A stretch of 64,000 bases of DNA from Niallia circulans (lineage in GTDB: Bacteria > Bacillota > Bacilli > Bacillales > Cytobacillaceae), in assembly GCF_003726095.1 (NCBI RefSeq), contig NZ_CP026031.1, forward strand, positions 248,001 through 312,000. The letters run 5' to 3'. The notes under the pieces were generated by a model, which searched no databases, was not told the DNA's origin, and saw only the letters and a program-made list of their open reading frames with translations. The translations under genes and the position numbers were made by a program. Below are positions 8,122-16,846 of this stretch, one piece after another (position 1 is the first letter of the stretch; every line of letters starts with the position of its first letter).

Positions 8122-10062
8122 ATGAGGAAGAAAGTAATTATTATTGGTGGTGTGGCAGGTGGCGCAACAGCTGCTGCACGATTAAGAAGGATAAGTGAAG
8201 AAGTAGAAATTATCTTGATTGAAAGAGGAGAGCACATTTCTTTTGCTAATTGTGGGCTGCCTTATTATATTGGAGAAACGATTAAAGACAGAAGTAAGTT
8301 GCTCGTACAGACAGTGGAAGGAATGTCAAAAAGGTTTTTATTGGATATTAGAGTACAGAGTGAAGCAATATCGATTGATGCGAATAATAAAAAAGTCACG
8401 ATTAAAAATTTACAAACAGAAGAGATATACGAAGAAACTTATGATAAGCTGTTGCTTTCACCAGGAGCAAGACCAATTATTCCCCCTATAATAGGTATAG
8501 AAAACCATCAATCACTATTTACACTAAGAAATATACCAGATACAGATCGCATAAAAGCCTTTGTAGATCAAAACGCACCAGAAAGTGCTGTCATTATAGG
8601 GGGCGGATTTATTGGTGTAGAAATGGCAGAAAACTTAGTTGCCCGTGGAATGAAGGTAACGATTGTGGAGAAGGGGAATCAAGTGTTAGGTCCACTTGAT
8701 GTGGAAATGGCAGGTCCTGTACAAACACATCTTAAGCAAAACGGGATAACACTTATCTTAGGTAATGGAGTAAAACAATTTAAAGGTAATGGAAATATTA
8801 TAGTACTGGAAGATGGGACGGAAGTGCAAACAGATATAACCATTCTATCTATTGGAGTGAGACCAGAAAATGAGTTAGCCAAACAAGCAGGACTAGAAAT
8901 TGGAGAAAAAGGTGGTATTGTTGTAAATCACTTATTACAAACTTCTAATCAAGATATTTATGCTGTTGGGGATGCTATTGAAGTTCGTGACTATATCAAT
9001 AGAAAGAAAACAATGATACCTCTCGCAGGGCCAGCAAATCGCCAAGGGAGAATTGCTGCTAATAATATGATGGGAAAAAAAGAGAAGTATGAAGGATCAT
9101 TAGGTACTTCAATTGTCAAAGTATTTGACTTAACAGTAGCTACTACAGGGAATAATGAAAAAACACTCCAAAAATGGGAAATTCCTTATGAAGTAGTCCA
9201 TATTCACCCTAATTCACATGCTGGCTACTATCCTGAAAGTTCTCCAATTACGTTTAAATTGATATTTGATAAAGAATCAGGACAAATATATGGGGCACAA
9301 GCAATTGGAAGAGAAGGTGTCGATAAACGGATTGATGTCATTGCAACTGCAATTAAAGGTAATTTAAGTGTAGAAGATCTAACTAATCTAGAACTGTCAT
9401 ATGCACCACCATATTCATCTGCCAAGGATCCTGTAAATATGGCAGGATATGTGGCGTCGAATATTGTAGATGGAGAATTAGAGCAAATCCAATGGCATGA
9501 GGTAGATCAGATTGTGCAAGATGGTGGATATTTACTGGATGTAAGAGAAAGTGTAGAGAGAGAGTTTGGATATATAGAAGGTTCACTTAATATGTCATTA
9601 GGTGAACTAAGAGAGAGAATGGATGAGTTATCAAAAGATCAACCGATTTATGTAAGCTGTCAAGTTGGTTTAAGAGGATATTTAGCTAGTAGAATATTAA
9701 AAAATAACGGATTTAATGTTAAAAACGTTGATGGTGGCTGGAAAACCTATTCCTCAGCTTTTGCGTATACAAAAAAGGTAGAAAGAACGGAAGAAAGCAA
9801 TCAAACAAATGAAGAAATAAGAGAAGACGAAGGCTTTCAAATTGAAACTGTACTAGATGTTGCCGGATTAACTTGTCCAATGCCAATTGTGAAATTAAAA
9901 CAAGGGATGGATCAATTAGAGAGTAAGCAAGTGCTAGAGTTGCAAGCGACAGATAGAGGGGTATTAAGTGATTTGCCAGCATGGACAAAAAAGGTAGGAC
10001 ATCAAATTTTAAAAATGGAACAAGTAGGTTCTACTATTAAATTTTGGATTAAGAAAAAATAA
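8122..10062 (+). CDS. CoA-disulfide reductase / rhodanese / TusA fusion protein
   Basis: The 646-residue flavoprotein has three parts. Residues 1-445 are a CoA-disulfide (CoA-persulfide) reductase with an FAD site (GGVAGGATAAARLRR), redox cysteine C44 in SFANCGLPYYIGE, an NAD(P)H site (VIIGGGFIGVEMAENL) and the IYAVGDAIEV flavin motif. Residues about 460-550 are a rhodanese domain with active-site loop CQVGLRG (C513). Residues about 575-646 are a TusA/SirA domain with LTCPMPIVKLK (C585). Such proteins move sulfane sulfur among thiols and reduce CoA persulfide or disulfide. The gene has tandem CstR-type operators and AAGGAGG before its ATG, and lies beside cstR, dsrE-like and rhodanese genes, which points to persulfide detoxification in the cytosol. 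The triple fusion is larger than the usual two-domain form. Confidence 0.9.
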   Translation: MRKKVIIIGGVAGGATAAARLRRISEEVEIILIERGEHISFANCGLPYYIGETIKDRSKLLVQTVEGMSKRFLLDIRVQSEAISIDANNKKVTIKNLQTEEIYEETYDKLLLSPGARPIIPPIIGIENHQSLFTLRNIPDTDRIKAFVDQNAPESAVIIGGGFIGVEMAENLVARGMKVTIVEKGNQVLGPLDVEMAGPVQTHLKQNGITLILGNGVKQFKGNGNIIVLEDGTEVQTDITILSIGVRPENELAKQAGLEIGEKGGIVVNHLLQTSNQDIYAVGDAIEVRDYINRKKTMIPLAGPANRQGRIAANNMMGKKEKYEGSLGTSIVKVFDLTVATTGNNEKTLQKWEIPYEVVHIHPNSHAGYYPESSPITFKLIFDKESGQIYGAQAIGREGVDKRIDVIATAIKGNLSVEDLTNLELSYAPPYSSAKDPVNMAGYVASNIVDGELEQIQWHEVDQIVQDGGYLLDVRESVEREFGYIEGSLNMSLGELRERMDELSKDQPIYVSCQVGLRGYLASRILKNNGFNVKNVDGGWKTYSSAFAYTKKVERTEESNQTNEEIREDEGFQIETVLDVAGLTCPMPIVKLKQGMDQLESKQVLELQATDRGVLSDLPAWTKKVGHQILKMEQVGSTIKFWIKKK

Positions 10063-10205
10063 AGAAATAGAGAATTCTCTTTAGTTACAATTGCTATACA
10101 TTCGCCTCAGCTAGTTTGACAGGCTATAATAATGATCAATAAATCATGTATAATGTAGGATAATAGTGACTAACTGAAAATATAGCAAATGGAAGGGGTA
10201 TTTTC

Positions 10206-10466
10206 TTGGAATATAATGATCAATTAAAAAATAGAGTTAAGCGAATGGAAGGACAATTAAGAGGAATTCTGAAAATGATGGAAGAGAATAAAGATTGTAA
10301 GGAAGTGATTACACAGTTATCAGCTGTTCGTTCAGCAGTAGATCGAACAATGGGTGTTATTGTGAGCACTAACTTAGTTGACTGTGTGGTAGAAGCCCAG
10401 GAAAACGGAGAAAAAATGGATGATGTGATTAAGGAAGCAGTAAATCTGTTAGTCAAAAGCAGATAA
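10206..10466 (+). CDS. cstR: CstR, persulfide-sensing CsoR-family repressor
   Basis: An 86-residue all-helical CsoR/DUF156 protein. It keeps the two cysteines of the family, C31 (EENKDCKEV) and C60 (TNLVDCVVEAQ). The position that carries the copper-ligand histidine in CsoR is N56 here, the pattern of CstR, which senses persulfides by forming inter-cysteine di- to tetrasulfides and then leaves its operator. The start is TTG at 10206, eight bases after GGAAGGGG; no ATG fits. It lies between the fusion gene and the DsrE gene and probably controls both through the CCC-TA-GGG sites at 8056, 8088 and 10522. I saw no such site directly before cstR itself. Confidence 0.9.
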   Translation: MEYNDQLKNRVKRMEGQLRGILKMMEENKDCKEVITQLSAVRSAVDRTMGVIVSTNLVDCVVEAQENGEKMDDVIKEAVNLLVKSR

Positions 10467-10518
10467 TGAACAAAGATAAAAAGCTCTAGAACCAGTAGAG
10501 CTTATAATTTTAGATGAT

Positions 10519-10540
10519 TATATACCCGTAGGGGTAACGG
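10519..10540 (+). promoter_or_regulatory. CstR-type operator before the dsrE-like gene
   Basis: ATACCCGTAGGGGTA at 10522-10536 matches the CCC-TA-GGG core of the upstream operators, 24 bases before the dsrE-like ATG, overlapping where a promoter would lie. Confidence 0.72.
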
Positions 10541-10560
10541 TAATTAAGAGAGGAGATAAT

Positions 10561-11034
10561 ATGGCAACGAAAACGACGATTGTGTTATTCAGTGGTGATT
10601 ATGATAAAGCGATGGCTGCCTATATAATTGCTAATGGGGCAGCTGCTTACGATCATGAAGTTACTATCTTTCATACTTTTTGGGGATTAAATACTTTAAG
10701 AAAAGAAGAAAATATAAAAGTAAATAAGGGATTGTTAGAAAAGCTCTTTGGAAAAATGATGCCAAAAGGAGCAGATAGAATGGGGCTATCCAAAATGAAT
10801 TTTTTAGGATTTGGTCCTATGATGATTAAACATGTTAGCAAACAGCATCAGGCAATGACACTTCCACAATTAATAGCAATGGCGCAGGAACAGAAGGTAA
10901 ATCTTGTCGCATGTACGATGACAATGGATTTACTTGGATTAAAAGAAGAAGAGCTGTTAAAAGGGATTGATTATGCTGGTGTTGCTGCCTATTTGGCTGA
11001 AGCAGAGGATGGCAATGTGAATTTATTTATCTAA
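10561..11034 (+). CDS. DsrE/DsrF-like sulfur carrier protein
   Basis: A 157-residue protein of the DsrE/F (YrkE-like) family: N-terminal TTIVLFSGDYDKAMAAYIIANGAAA nucleotide-fold-like start, a Met/Lys-rich middle, and the conserved C118 in VNLVACTMTMDLLGL, the likely sulfur-accepting residue. Members pass sulfane sulfur to TusA/rhodanese partners, and both partner types are encoded beside it. It begins 7 bases after AGAGGAG and probably forms a transcript with the rhodanese gene 31 bases downstream. A CstR-type operator precedes it. Function in persulfide handling follows from family and context. Confidence 0.85.
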   Translation: MATKTTIVLFSGDYDKAMAAYIIANGAAAYDHEVTIFHTFWGLNTLRKEENIKVNKGLLEKLFGKMMPKGADRMGLSKMNFLGFGPMMIKHVSKQHQAMTLPQLIAMAQEQKVNLVACTMTMDLLGLKEEELLKGIDYAGVAAYLAEAEDGNVNLFI

Positions 11035-11065
11035 AATTAGTTTTTCGAGGGAAGGGGTAAATGAA

Positions 11066-11362
11066 ATGAAAGAAATAACAACAACGGAATTAAATAGCAA
11101 ATTGCAGAGTGGAGAGAAAGTCTCGATTATTGATGTTCGGGAACCAGCGGAAGTGGCGACAGGGAAAATTCCTGAAGCGATAAATATTTCTTTGCGTCTT
11201 ATTGAATTTAGAATGCATGAATTAGATAAACAAAAAGAATATTTTATGGTATGTCAATCGGGAGGAAGAAGTAGTCAGGCTGCTCAAATATTAAATAAAA
11301 ATGGATATCGTGTAGTAAATGTCATTGGTGGTATGCAAAGCTGGGAAGGAAAAGTTGAATAA
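11066..11362 (+). CDS. Single-domain rhodanese
   Basis: A 98-residue cytosolic rhodanese-like domain with IDVREPAEVATGKIPEA at the N-terminal half and the catalytic loop MVCQSGGRSS (C63). The six-residue loop CQSGGR is that of sulfurtransferases that carry a persulfide on cysteine. GAAGGGG lies upstream of the ATG at 11066; the nearer ATG in another frame stops immediately. It follows the DsrE-like gene and precedes a bidirectional terminator, so it closes the persulfide operon. Confidence 0.9.
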   Translation: MKEITTTELNSKLQSGEKVSIIDVREPAEVATGKIPEAINISLRLIEFRMHELDKQKEYFMVCQSGGRSSQAAQILNKNGYRVVNVIGGMQSWEGKVE

Positions 11363-11373
11363 GAAGTATAGTT

Positions 11374-11405
11374 AAAAACAGGAAGCGTAAACCCTTCCTG
11401 TTTTT
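11374..11405. terminator. Bidirectional terminator between rhodanese and the convergent gene
   Basis: Perfect 12-bp stem AAAAACAGGAAG (11374-11385) / CTTCCTGTTTTT (11394-11405), 8-nt loop, with T-rich ends in both directions. Confidence 0.88.
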
Positions 11406-11413
11406 AAACATTG

Positions 11414-11770
11414 TTATTGTATCTTTGGAAATTTCACGGGAGTATTTATAGAAAGCTTGTCCTTGTAAGAACGGTAGGCGATCAATACATGATCTTTTGT
11501 ACTCGCATCCAATTGTAAGATGAAGTCTCCATTTGTTTCTAAATAATAACGAATACCATTCTCTTGTAAGTGACTGAAGTAATAATAATTGCCTAATAAA
11601 TATTTTCTTTCTGTTTTTGTTTCTTTATTTTCTTTTATATATTTTGCCAGTTCATTAACGGACAGAGAAGTTTCACCCGTTAAGGTGAAAAAACCTTTTC
11701 GAACCGAATCAGCAGCCTGAATAATGGAATCTTTCACTTTAGTGACCATCGTATCCAAATAACTATTCAT
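11414..11770 (-). CDS. Hypothetical protein
   Basis: I do not recognise this 118-residue protein. It has no signal peptide or membrane segment. The N-terminal half looks helical (SYLDTMVTKVKDSIIQAADSVRKGF), and the C-terminal half is rich in Tyr and beta-like (KYLLGNYYYFSHLQENGIRYYLETNGDFILQLD). I chose the ATG at 11770 because GGAGG lies just before it; the ATG at 11782 overlaps that site. It ends at the shared terminator with the persulfide operon and lies 37 bases after a small gene on the same strand. Confidence 0.6.
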   Translation of the reverse strand: MNSYLDTMVTKVKDSIIQAADSVRKGFFTLTGETSLSVNELAKYIKENKETKTERKYLLGNYYYFSHLQENGIRYYLETNGDFILQLDASTKDHVLIAYRSYKDKLSINTPVKFPKIQ

Positions 11771-11807
11771 TTTTTCCTCCATACAATTGCTAATTTTCGT
11801 GTTACTA

Positions 11808-12002
11808 TCATTTATCTTTAAAAGACTGATTAAATTTTGTTAATTCAGGATCTTTTTTTAATTGCTTGACATGAAATGCTGTTGTTTCAACTTCTGTATC
11901 TCTACTTATTCCTAACTGATCTCCATCAGCGTCCGCCATTACCCCTTCACGTGGACCATCCATATTTGGATCAACATTTACTTGAACTTGATTTCTAGGC
12001 AT
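11808..12002 (-). CDS. Small hydrophilic protein
   Basis: A 64-residue, hydrophilic protein starting MPRNQVQVNVDPNMDGPREG with a strong AGGAGGTG site. It is charged, lacks cysteine and membrane segments, and probably shares a transcript with the gene downstream. I do not recognise the family; the position beside spore coat genes might suggest a sporulation role, but nothing in the sequence proves it. Confidence 0.55.
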   Translation of the reverse strand: MPRNQVQVNVDPNMDGPREGVMADADGDQLGISRDTEVETTAFHVKQLKKDPELTKFNQSFKDK

Positions 12003-12207
12003 CTTGACACCTCCTAGTGATAGGATGGATAAAAAGAAAGAAAAAAATCCATGGTTTAGTGTTTTTAAAACCTTTAGTCTCTAGTAAAAATTAACAAAGC
12101 AATAGTTCTATCATTGTCGATTATTAACAATTTTTAAGCGTATAGTTTCCAGAACGTTCACCATACTAATCCTGTTGTTTAAAATCCATTTACAGGGGGA
12201 GATTATA

Positions 12208-12858
12208 TTGTTGCAAAACGGACAGCAAGTACACCAAAATCTACAAACAGGTCAAGTTCCACAAGCGATGAATCATGGCGGACATGAAATGTTTGATGTT
12301 CATGAAGTACTAGTTGGAGCAATAAATACAATGAATTTGTATAAATTGTTAGGAAACCATATTCAGGATCCAGAATTACGAGATATTCAAAACAGACAAT
12401 ATCAATTTATTCAAGAAGAGTACAATTTAACATTAGAGTGTTTTCAAACTGGACAACCTCCTGCAAAGAGAACTGAACCATATATGATGAAAGAAAATAA
12501 TGATTTCATCTTTGGAATGACCCAGATGCCTCCTGCAAAGCCAATTCAAAATGTGACGGAAATGAGTGATCAGCAAGCTGCAGTTGCAATGCTTAGTGCA
12601 TTAAAAGCTTCTGCTTCCATGAAAACAATGGCAGCAGCTGAAACAACTAATCCGGTTGTACGTCGAGTTATTGCAGCTTCTATTCCGAACTGTTTGGAAA
12701 TGGCTTATGAAGTATCTTTATACCAAAACAAGCATCATTATTATCAAGTTCCTCAGCTAGCTGCTCAAGATATGCAAAATATCTTAAACGGATTTGCACC
12801 TGCACAAGGAGCTCCAATGATGCAGCAGCAAATGAATATGAATAATAATATGCATTAA
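12208..12858 (+). CDS. CotF-like spore coat protein
   Basis: A 216-residue protein of the coat F family, a ferritin-like helical fold found in the Bacillus spore coat. It has a Gln-rich N-terminus (QNGQQVHQNLQTGQ), HEMFDVHEVLVGAINTMNLYKLL, a long helix around DIQNRQYQFIQEEYNLTLE, repeated Met-Pro-Pro-Ala-Lys blocks and a Met/Asn/Gln-rich tail (MMQQQMNMNNNMH). The start is a TTG, at 12208 (or the adjacent TTG at 12211), 7-8 bases after GGGGGA; the TTG at 12175 has no ribosome site. It is probably expressed late in the mother cell, but I could not define a sigma K promoter with confidence. Confidence 0.85.
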   Translation: MLQNGQQVHQNLQTGQVPQAMNHGGHEMFDVHEVLVGAINTMNLYKLLGNHIQDPELRDIQNRQYQFIQEEYNLTLECFQTGQPPAKRTEPYMMKENNDFIFGMTQMPPAKPIQNVTEMSDQQAAVAMLSALKASASMKTMAAAETTNPVVRRVIAASIPNCLEMAYEVSLYQNKHHYYQVPQLAAQDMQNILNGFAPAQGAPMMQQQMNMNNNMH

Positions 12859-12864
12859 TTTAAA

Positions 12865-12894
12865 GGAAGTTATCTCTCTTTGAGATAACTTTCC
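12865..12894 (+). terminator. Hairpin after cotF-like gene
   Basis: GGAAGTTATCTC (12865-12876) pairs with GAGATAACTTTCC (12882-12894), one bulge, 5-nt loop. A T-run is lacking, so efficiency is uncertain. Confidence 0.6.
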
Positions 12895-12924
12895 TCCATA
12901 ATACTTTGTTAAAATGAGGTTTGT

Positions 12925-13659
12925 ATGATGGGAAAAACGGTAATGATGTTAATTCTTTTAATTCCCTTTCTACCTTCTATGGTGATTGCACAAACAAAGA
13001 TTCCTATTTTGGTTTACCATTCCATTGAAGAGTTCCATGGACAAGGTTCAAAAGAATTATATGTGACTCCAGCAAATTTTGAAAAGCAAATGATTTATTT
13101 GCGAGATCATGGTTTTACTCCGTTAACTTTTGAAAAATGGCAGGATATAAATAAAGTTAGAAAGCCAATTTTTATTACGTTAGACGATGGTTATAAAAAT
13201 AATGTAAGAGTGTTGGGAATTTTTCGAAAGATAAAAACAGACGATTTTACCCCAACAGCAACGATGTTTGTTATAGCAGATTTTATCGGAAATGCCAATA
13301 GGTTATCTAATCAAGAGTTGAAAGAATTAGCTAGTTCAGGTTTTCTATCAATTCAATCCCATACAGCAACACATCCTGATTTGGTGAAAACAACAGACTA
13401 TAAACATGAGCTAAAAGATTCGAAAGACAAAATCGAAGCAATTACAGGAAAGAAAGTCATTGCCCTTTCTTATCCTTATGGAAATATTGATTCTAAGACA
13501 ATGGAGGAAGTCAAGAAGCATTATTCTTTTGGGCTAACCACAACACCAGAATTCTATAGTGCAAAGGGAATAAAGGATGAACTCTATCTGTTACCGCGTA
13601 AGTATGTTAAGTACTCTACCACATTAGAGGAGTTTGCTGATATAGTCGAGGGGCAGTGA
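12925..13659 (+). CDS. Secreted polysaccharide deacetylase family protein
   Basis: A 244-residue exported NodB-fold (CE4) enzyme. The signal peptide covers about residues 1-22 (MMGKTVMMLILLIPFLPSMVIAQ). Metal and catalytic motifs are complete: ITLDDGY (motif 1), SHTATHPDL (His-x3-His, motif 2) and SYPYGN (motif 3). The IPILVYHSI start resembles YxkH/PgaB-type deacetylases that act on N-acetylated wall or matrix glycans. Start is ATG 12925 or 12928, both 5-8 bases after GAGGT. It follows the spore coat gene by 66 bases across a weak hairpin. The substrate is not determinable. Confidence 0.85.
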   Translation: MMGKTVMMLILLIPFLPSMVIAQTKIPILVYHSIEEFHGQGSKELYVTPANFEKQMIYLRDHGFTPLTFEKWQDINKVRKPIFITLDDGYKNNVRVLGIFRKIKTDDFTPTATMFVIADFIGNANRLSNQELKELASSGFLSIQSHTATHPDLVKTTDYKHELKDSKDKIEAITGKKVIALSYPYGNIDSKTMEEVKKHYSFGLTTTPEFYSAKGIKDELYLLPRKYVKYSTTLEEFADIVEGQ

Positions 13660-13725
13660 AGGGTTGATTGCTTTGAAAAGTAATCGACTTTTGGCGCTTT
13701 TTGTCATTTTATTTCCCGGAAAATG

Positions 13726-13776
13726 AAAAGACTGACTCTACTCTAACGTTTAAGCTATAGAAAGTCAGTCTTTTTT
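13726..13776. terminator. Bidirectional terminator between deacetylase and symporter genes
   Basis: Perfect 12-bp stem AAAAGACTGACT (13726-13737) / AGTCAGTCTTTT (13763-13774), followed by T residues on the plus strand and T-rich on the minus strand. Confidence 0.88.
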
Positions 13777-13778
13777 CT

Positions 13779-15305
13779 TCACTTCATACCCGTATTTGCT
13801 TTCACAATAACCTCGGCGTATTTCTTTTCATCTCGTTTATTGGAGAGGATGGTCCCAATAATTGCACCGAGAAAACCTGCAGGAATGGAAATGATAGCAG
13901 GATTTGTTAACGGGAATATAGCCGTTCCAGTTAAAATAGCAGCACCAGGTACAGGATTAAGTACACTTGGGCTGATGGCAACCAACACTAACGCCGTAAG
14001 TAGTCCTGTTACTACGCCTGATATAGCGCCGGCTGTATTAAATCTTTTCCAGTAGATTGTAAAAATGATAACTGGTAAATTAGCACTGGCTGCTACACAG
14101 AATGCAAGGGATACGAGAAAGGCTACATTCATTTTTTGAGCAAAAAGTGCAAGGATAATGGATAGCAAGGCTACTGCAACCGAAGCATAACGAGCTGCTT
14201 TCATTTGCTGTTTTTCGGTAACCTTTCCTTTTTTGATTATTTGACCATATATATCATGGGCAAAGGCTGAGGCACCTGATAATACAAGTCCTGCAACAAC
14301 TGCTAGAATGGTCGCAAATGCTACCGCCGAGACAAAACTCATTAAAAAGTCACCGCCAAGAGCGTGAGCAAGCAATGGTGCTGCCATATTGCCCGCAGCA
14401 TTTGCTTCCACAATGTTGCTAGCCCCTACAAAAGCAGCAGCTCCAAAGCCTAAAAAGATGGTTAAGATGTAGAAAATGCCTATAACCCAAGTTGCTGTTA
14501 CAACAGAGTTTCTAGCAGTTTTCGCATCTTTTACTGTGAAGAAGCGCATTAGTATATGCGGCAGACCAGCAGTTCCTAGAACGAGTGCTGCCATCATAGA
14601 AATAGTATCGAGAGAGTTGGTATACTTCACGCCGGGATTAATATAGTTTTCTCCTAATGGTGTAAGTGTTTTGATTTCGTCGAACATCGTAAGAATATTA
14701 AAGTTGAATTTTGCAAGAACAAGAAAGGAGATAACAACTGTTCCAAGCATTAAAAGGACAGCTTTTATAATTTGAACCCAGCTTGTAGCAGTCATACCGC
14801 CAAATAATACATAAATAGTCATCATGACGCCAACAATTAAAACCGCAAGCCAATAATCGATTCCCAATAATAGCTGGATAAGGGCGCCAGCTCCAACTAA
14901 TTGAGCAATCATATAAAAAATTACAATGGTAATCGTGCTTAATGCGGCTACACCACGCACTTTTTTCTGATCAAAGCGGGCATTTATCATATCAGCAATT
15001 GTATACTTTCCTAAATTTCTTAGTGGTTCTGCAACAATATAAAGAACGACTAAATAAGCAACTAAATATCCAATCGAATAGAAAAATCCATCAAAACCAG
15101 TTAACGCGATGGCACCTGCTATTCCGAGGAAGGAGGCGGCTGATAAATAGTCCCCTGCAATGGCTAAGCCATTTTGCCAGCCTGTTAATCCCCCGCCAGC
15201 AGTATAAAATTCACTGGTTGTATTGGTTCTTTTAGCTGCCCAATATGTAATGATAAGAGTGATGAGGACGATAATGACAAACAACATTAATGCGATTGGA
15301 CTCAT
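13779..15305 (-). CDS. Sodium:solute symporter, acetate permease type (ActP/YwcA-like)
   Basis: A 508-residue integral membrane protein of the sodium/solute symporter family with about 13 hydrophobic segments. It has the ActP hallmarks TSEFYTAGGGLTGWQNGLAIAGDYLSAASFLG near the N-terminus and LVLSGASAFAHDIYGQII in the middle. ActP-type carriers take up acetate and other short monocarboxylates with Na+ or H+. Its ATG overlaps the stop of the DUF485 gene by 4 bases (ATGA), the standard ywcB-ywcA arrangement. A cre-like site lies upstream of the pair. Substrate follows from family and partner. Confidence 0.88.
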   Translation of the reverse strand: MSPIALMLFVIIVLITLIITYWAAKRTNTTSEFYTAGGGLTGWQNGLAIAGDYLSAASFLGIAGAIALTGFDGFFYSIGYLVAYLVVLYIVAEPLRNLGKYTIADMINARFDQKKVRGVAALSTITIVIFYMIAQLVGAGALIQLLLGIDYWLAVLIVGVMMTIYVLFGGMTATSWVQIIKAVLLMLGTVVISFLVLAKFNFNILTMFDEIKTLTPLGENYINPGVKYTNSLDTISMMAALVLGTAGLPHILMRFFTVKDAKTARNSVVTATWVIGIFYILTIFLGFGAAAFVGASNIVEANAAGNMAAPLLAHALGGDFLMSFVSAVAFATILAVVAGLVLSGASAFAHDIYGQIIKKGKVTEKQQMKAARYASVAVALLSIILALFAQKMNVAFLVSLAFCVAASANLPVIIFTIYWKRFNTAGAISGVVTGLLTALVLVAISPSVLNPVPGAAILTGTAIFPLTNPAIISIPAGFLGAIIGTILSNKRDEKKYAEVIVKANTGMK

Positions 15306-15652
15306 TTATTGTTAGCCCCTTCCATCTGGTTTTCTTCCACAATGTCAGCAGCTAATTCATCAAATTTCATTGCTTTTCGAACATAAATCATGGATAACAC
15401 CCAAGTCATGATAAACTGTGCAAATGCATACACCCACGTCCATGTAATCGATCCGATAGCAGGCTTGTTTAAAATAGTTGTGTAAGAAGTCAAAATTGGT
15501 AACATAAAATAAAAGAGTAAAAAGAAGACGGTGAGAGGAATTAGAAATTTTTTCTTTTGGGACATTAATTGCTTGAACTTAGAACTATTGGCAATTTGTA
15601 CGAAATCGTAAGGCGGAGATTGCTTTTTTGCATCTTTGGCCAAATTACTCAT
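15302..15652 (-). CDS. DUF485 membrane protein (YwcB-like)
   Basis: A 116-residue protein with a hydrophilic, Lys-rich N-terminus (KDAKKQSPPYDFVQIANSSKF) and two membrane helices (about 36-58 and 70-95), matching the DUF485 family that is almost always encoded immediately before ActP-type symporters. It overlaps the symporter gene by four bases, so translation is probably coupled. Its role is presumed to be assembly or modulation of the symporter. Confidence 0.85.
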   Translation of the reverse strand: MSNLAKDAKKQSPPYDFVQIANSSKFKQLMSQKKKFLIPLTVFFLLFYFMLPILTSYTTILNKPAIGSITWTWVYAFAQFIMTWVLSMIYVRKAMKFDELAADIVEENQMEGANNK

Positions 15653-15741
15653 TCACTTTCCCCCTTGAAAATAATATATTTTTCAATATAACAATAGTGT
15701 AAAAACTTCATAGAAGAATCGCAATGGTTCTTTTTTCTTAA

Positions 15742-15756
15742 ATGTAAGCGTTTTAC
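15742..15756 (-). promoter_or_regulatory. cre-like site upstream of the DUF485-symporter operon
   Basis: ATGTAAGCGTTTTAC fits the CcpA cre consensus at 13 of 15 positions, about 90 bases before the DUF485 gene. The rest of the 300-base gap 15653-15952 holds no gene that I can see. Confidence 0.42.
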
Positions 15757-15952
15757 TTGAGCGAAAGGGCTTATTTTTGTTGAAAACAACTAAATTTATG
15801 CGAATAGAAGCTTAAGGGAAAATGGAATTATTTTGATAGTGTTGTGTAGAAGTATTTACTATATTAAAATTTTTTTCTTTGTTTATTAAGTTTGAAGACG
15901 GGGTACATCTTAATCGAACAGCAATATGAAAAGTCAAGGAGGAGATAGCGTC

Positions 15953-16783
15953 ATGTTTCGTCATCAAAAAGAATTACAGTTTGAAGTGAAAGTGGACAGA
16001 CCAGATCCAATGTTAGCACGTCAAATTCAAGAGGTGCTTGGAGGACAATTCGGTGAAATGACCGTAATGATGCAATATCTTTTCCAAGGTTTTAATTGTC
16101 GCGGAGAAGAAAAATATAAGGATATGCTCATGGATATAGGAACGGAAGAGATTGGTCACGTTGAAATGCTTTGCTCTCTAATCAGTCAGCTTCTAGATGG
16201 TGCATCACCTGAGGATCAGGCTGAAGCAGCGAAAGATCCAGCAGTTGCAGCCATTATGGGTGGAATTAATCCACAACATCTACTTGTAAGTGGATTGGGT
16301 GGCATGCCAACTAATTCTAATGGGGTACCTTGGAATGGATCGTATATTGTCGCAAGTGGAAATCTTTTAGCAGATATGCGTTCAAATTTACATGCAGAAA
16401 GCCAAGGACGCTTACAGGTAGCAAGATTGTATCATATGACAACTGATGAAGGAGTAAGAGCTACATTTAGAAAAATGTTAGCTCGTGATCGTTACCACCA
16501 ATATCAATGGCTAGCAGCAATCGAGGAATTAGAAGCTAAAAATGGTGTAGTTGTTCCAGCAACCTTCCCTCCGGAAGCAGAAAAAGAATCTCAGCCAGAA
16601 GCGTATGAATTCTGGAATTTATCAGAAGGAGATGCTTCTTCAGAAGGTCTCTGGGCAACAGGTAGTGCCCAAGATGGAACAGGAGATTTTGTGTATGTAA
16701 AAGAACCAGTTCCAAAGGGGCAAGTTCCTCTCAATCCCATTCCACCTGAATCATTGCATCATGATTTAAATATTAAAAAGTAA
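15953..16783 (+). CDS. Dimanganese (non-heme) catalase, CotJC/YdbD-like
   Basis: A 276-residue ferritin-like enzyme that breaks down hydrogen peroxide at a two-Mn centre. Ligand regions are visible: QFGEMTVMMQYLFQGF, GTEEIGHVEML, NLHAESQGRLQVARLY and RDRYHQYQW. Length and the C-terminal tail match full-size Mn catalases rather than the 189-residue CotJC. I chose the ATG at 15953 because AAGGAGGAG ends 8 bases upstream; the ATG at 15926 precedes that site. It stands alone, without cotJA/cotJB, and ends at a strong terminator. In Bacillus such enzymes are often general-stress or spore-coat associated; which applies here is not clear. Confidence 0.9.
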   Translation: MFRHQKELQFEVKVDRPDPMLARQIQEVLGGQFGEMTVMMQYLFQGFNCRGEEKYKDMLMDIGTEEIGHVEMLCSLISQLLDGASPEDQAEAAKDPAVAAIMGGINPQHLLVSGLGGMPTNSNGVPWNGSYIVASGNLLADMRSNLHAESQGRLQVARLYHMTTDEGVRATFRKMLARDRYHQYQWLAAIEELEAKNGVVVPATFPPEAEKESQPEAYEFWNLSEGDASSEGLWATGSAQDGTGDFVYVKEPVPKGQVPLNPIPPESLHHDLNIKK

Positions 16784-16800
16784 AAAATATAGAGGAAAAT

Positions 16801-16846
16801 AGACACAAACTATTCGGTCCAATAATAGTTTGTGTCTATTTTTTTC
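16801..16846 (+). terminator. Terminator of Mn catalase
   Basis: Perfect 14-bp stem AGACACAAACTATT (16801-16814) / AATAGTTTGTGTCT (16824-16837), 9-nt loop, then a T-run. Confidence 0.9.

Noticed and set aside
10116..10154. Standard sigma-A promoter for cstR (TTGACA with TATAAT)
   Set aside because: The two hexamers are 27 bases apart; a closer -10 match is poor, so I did not assign a promoter.
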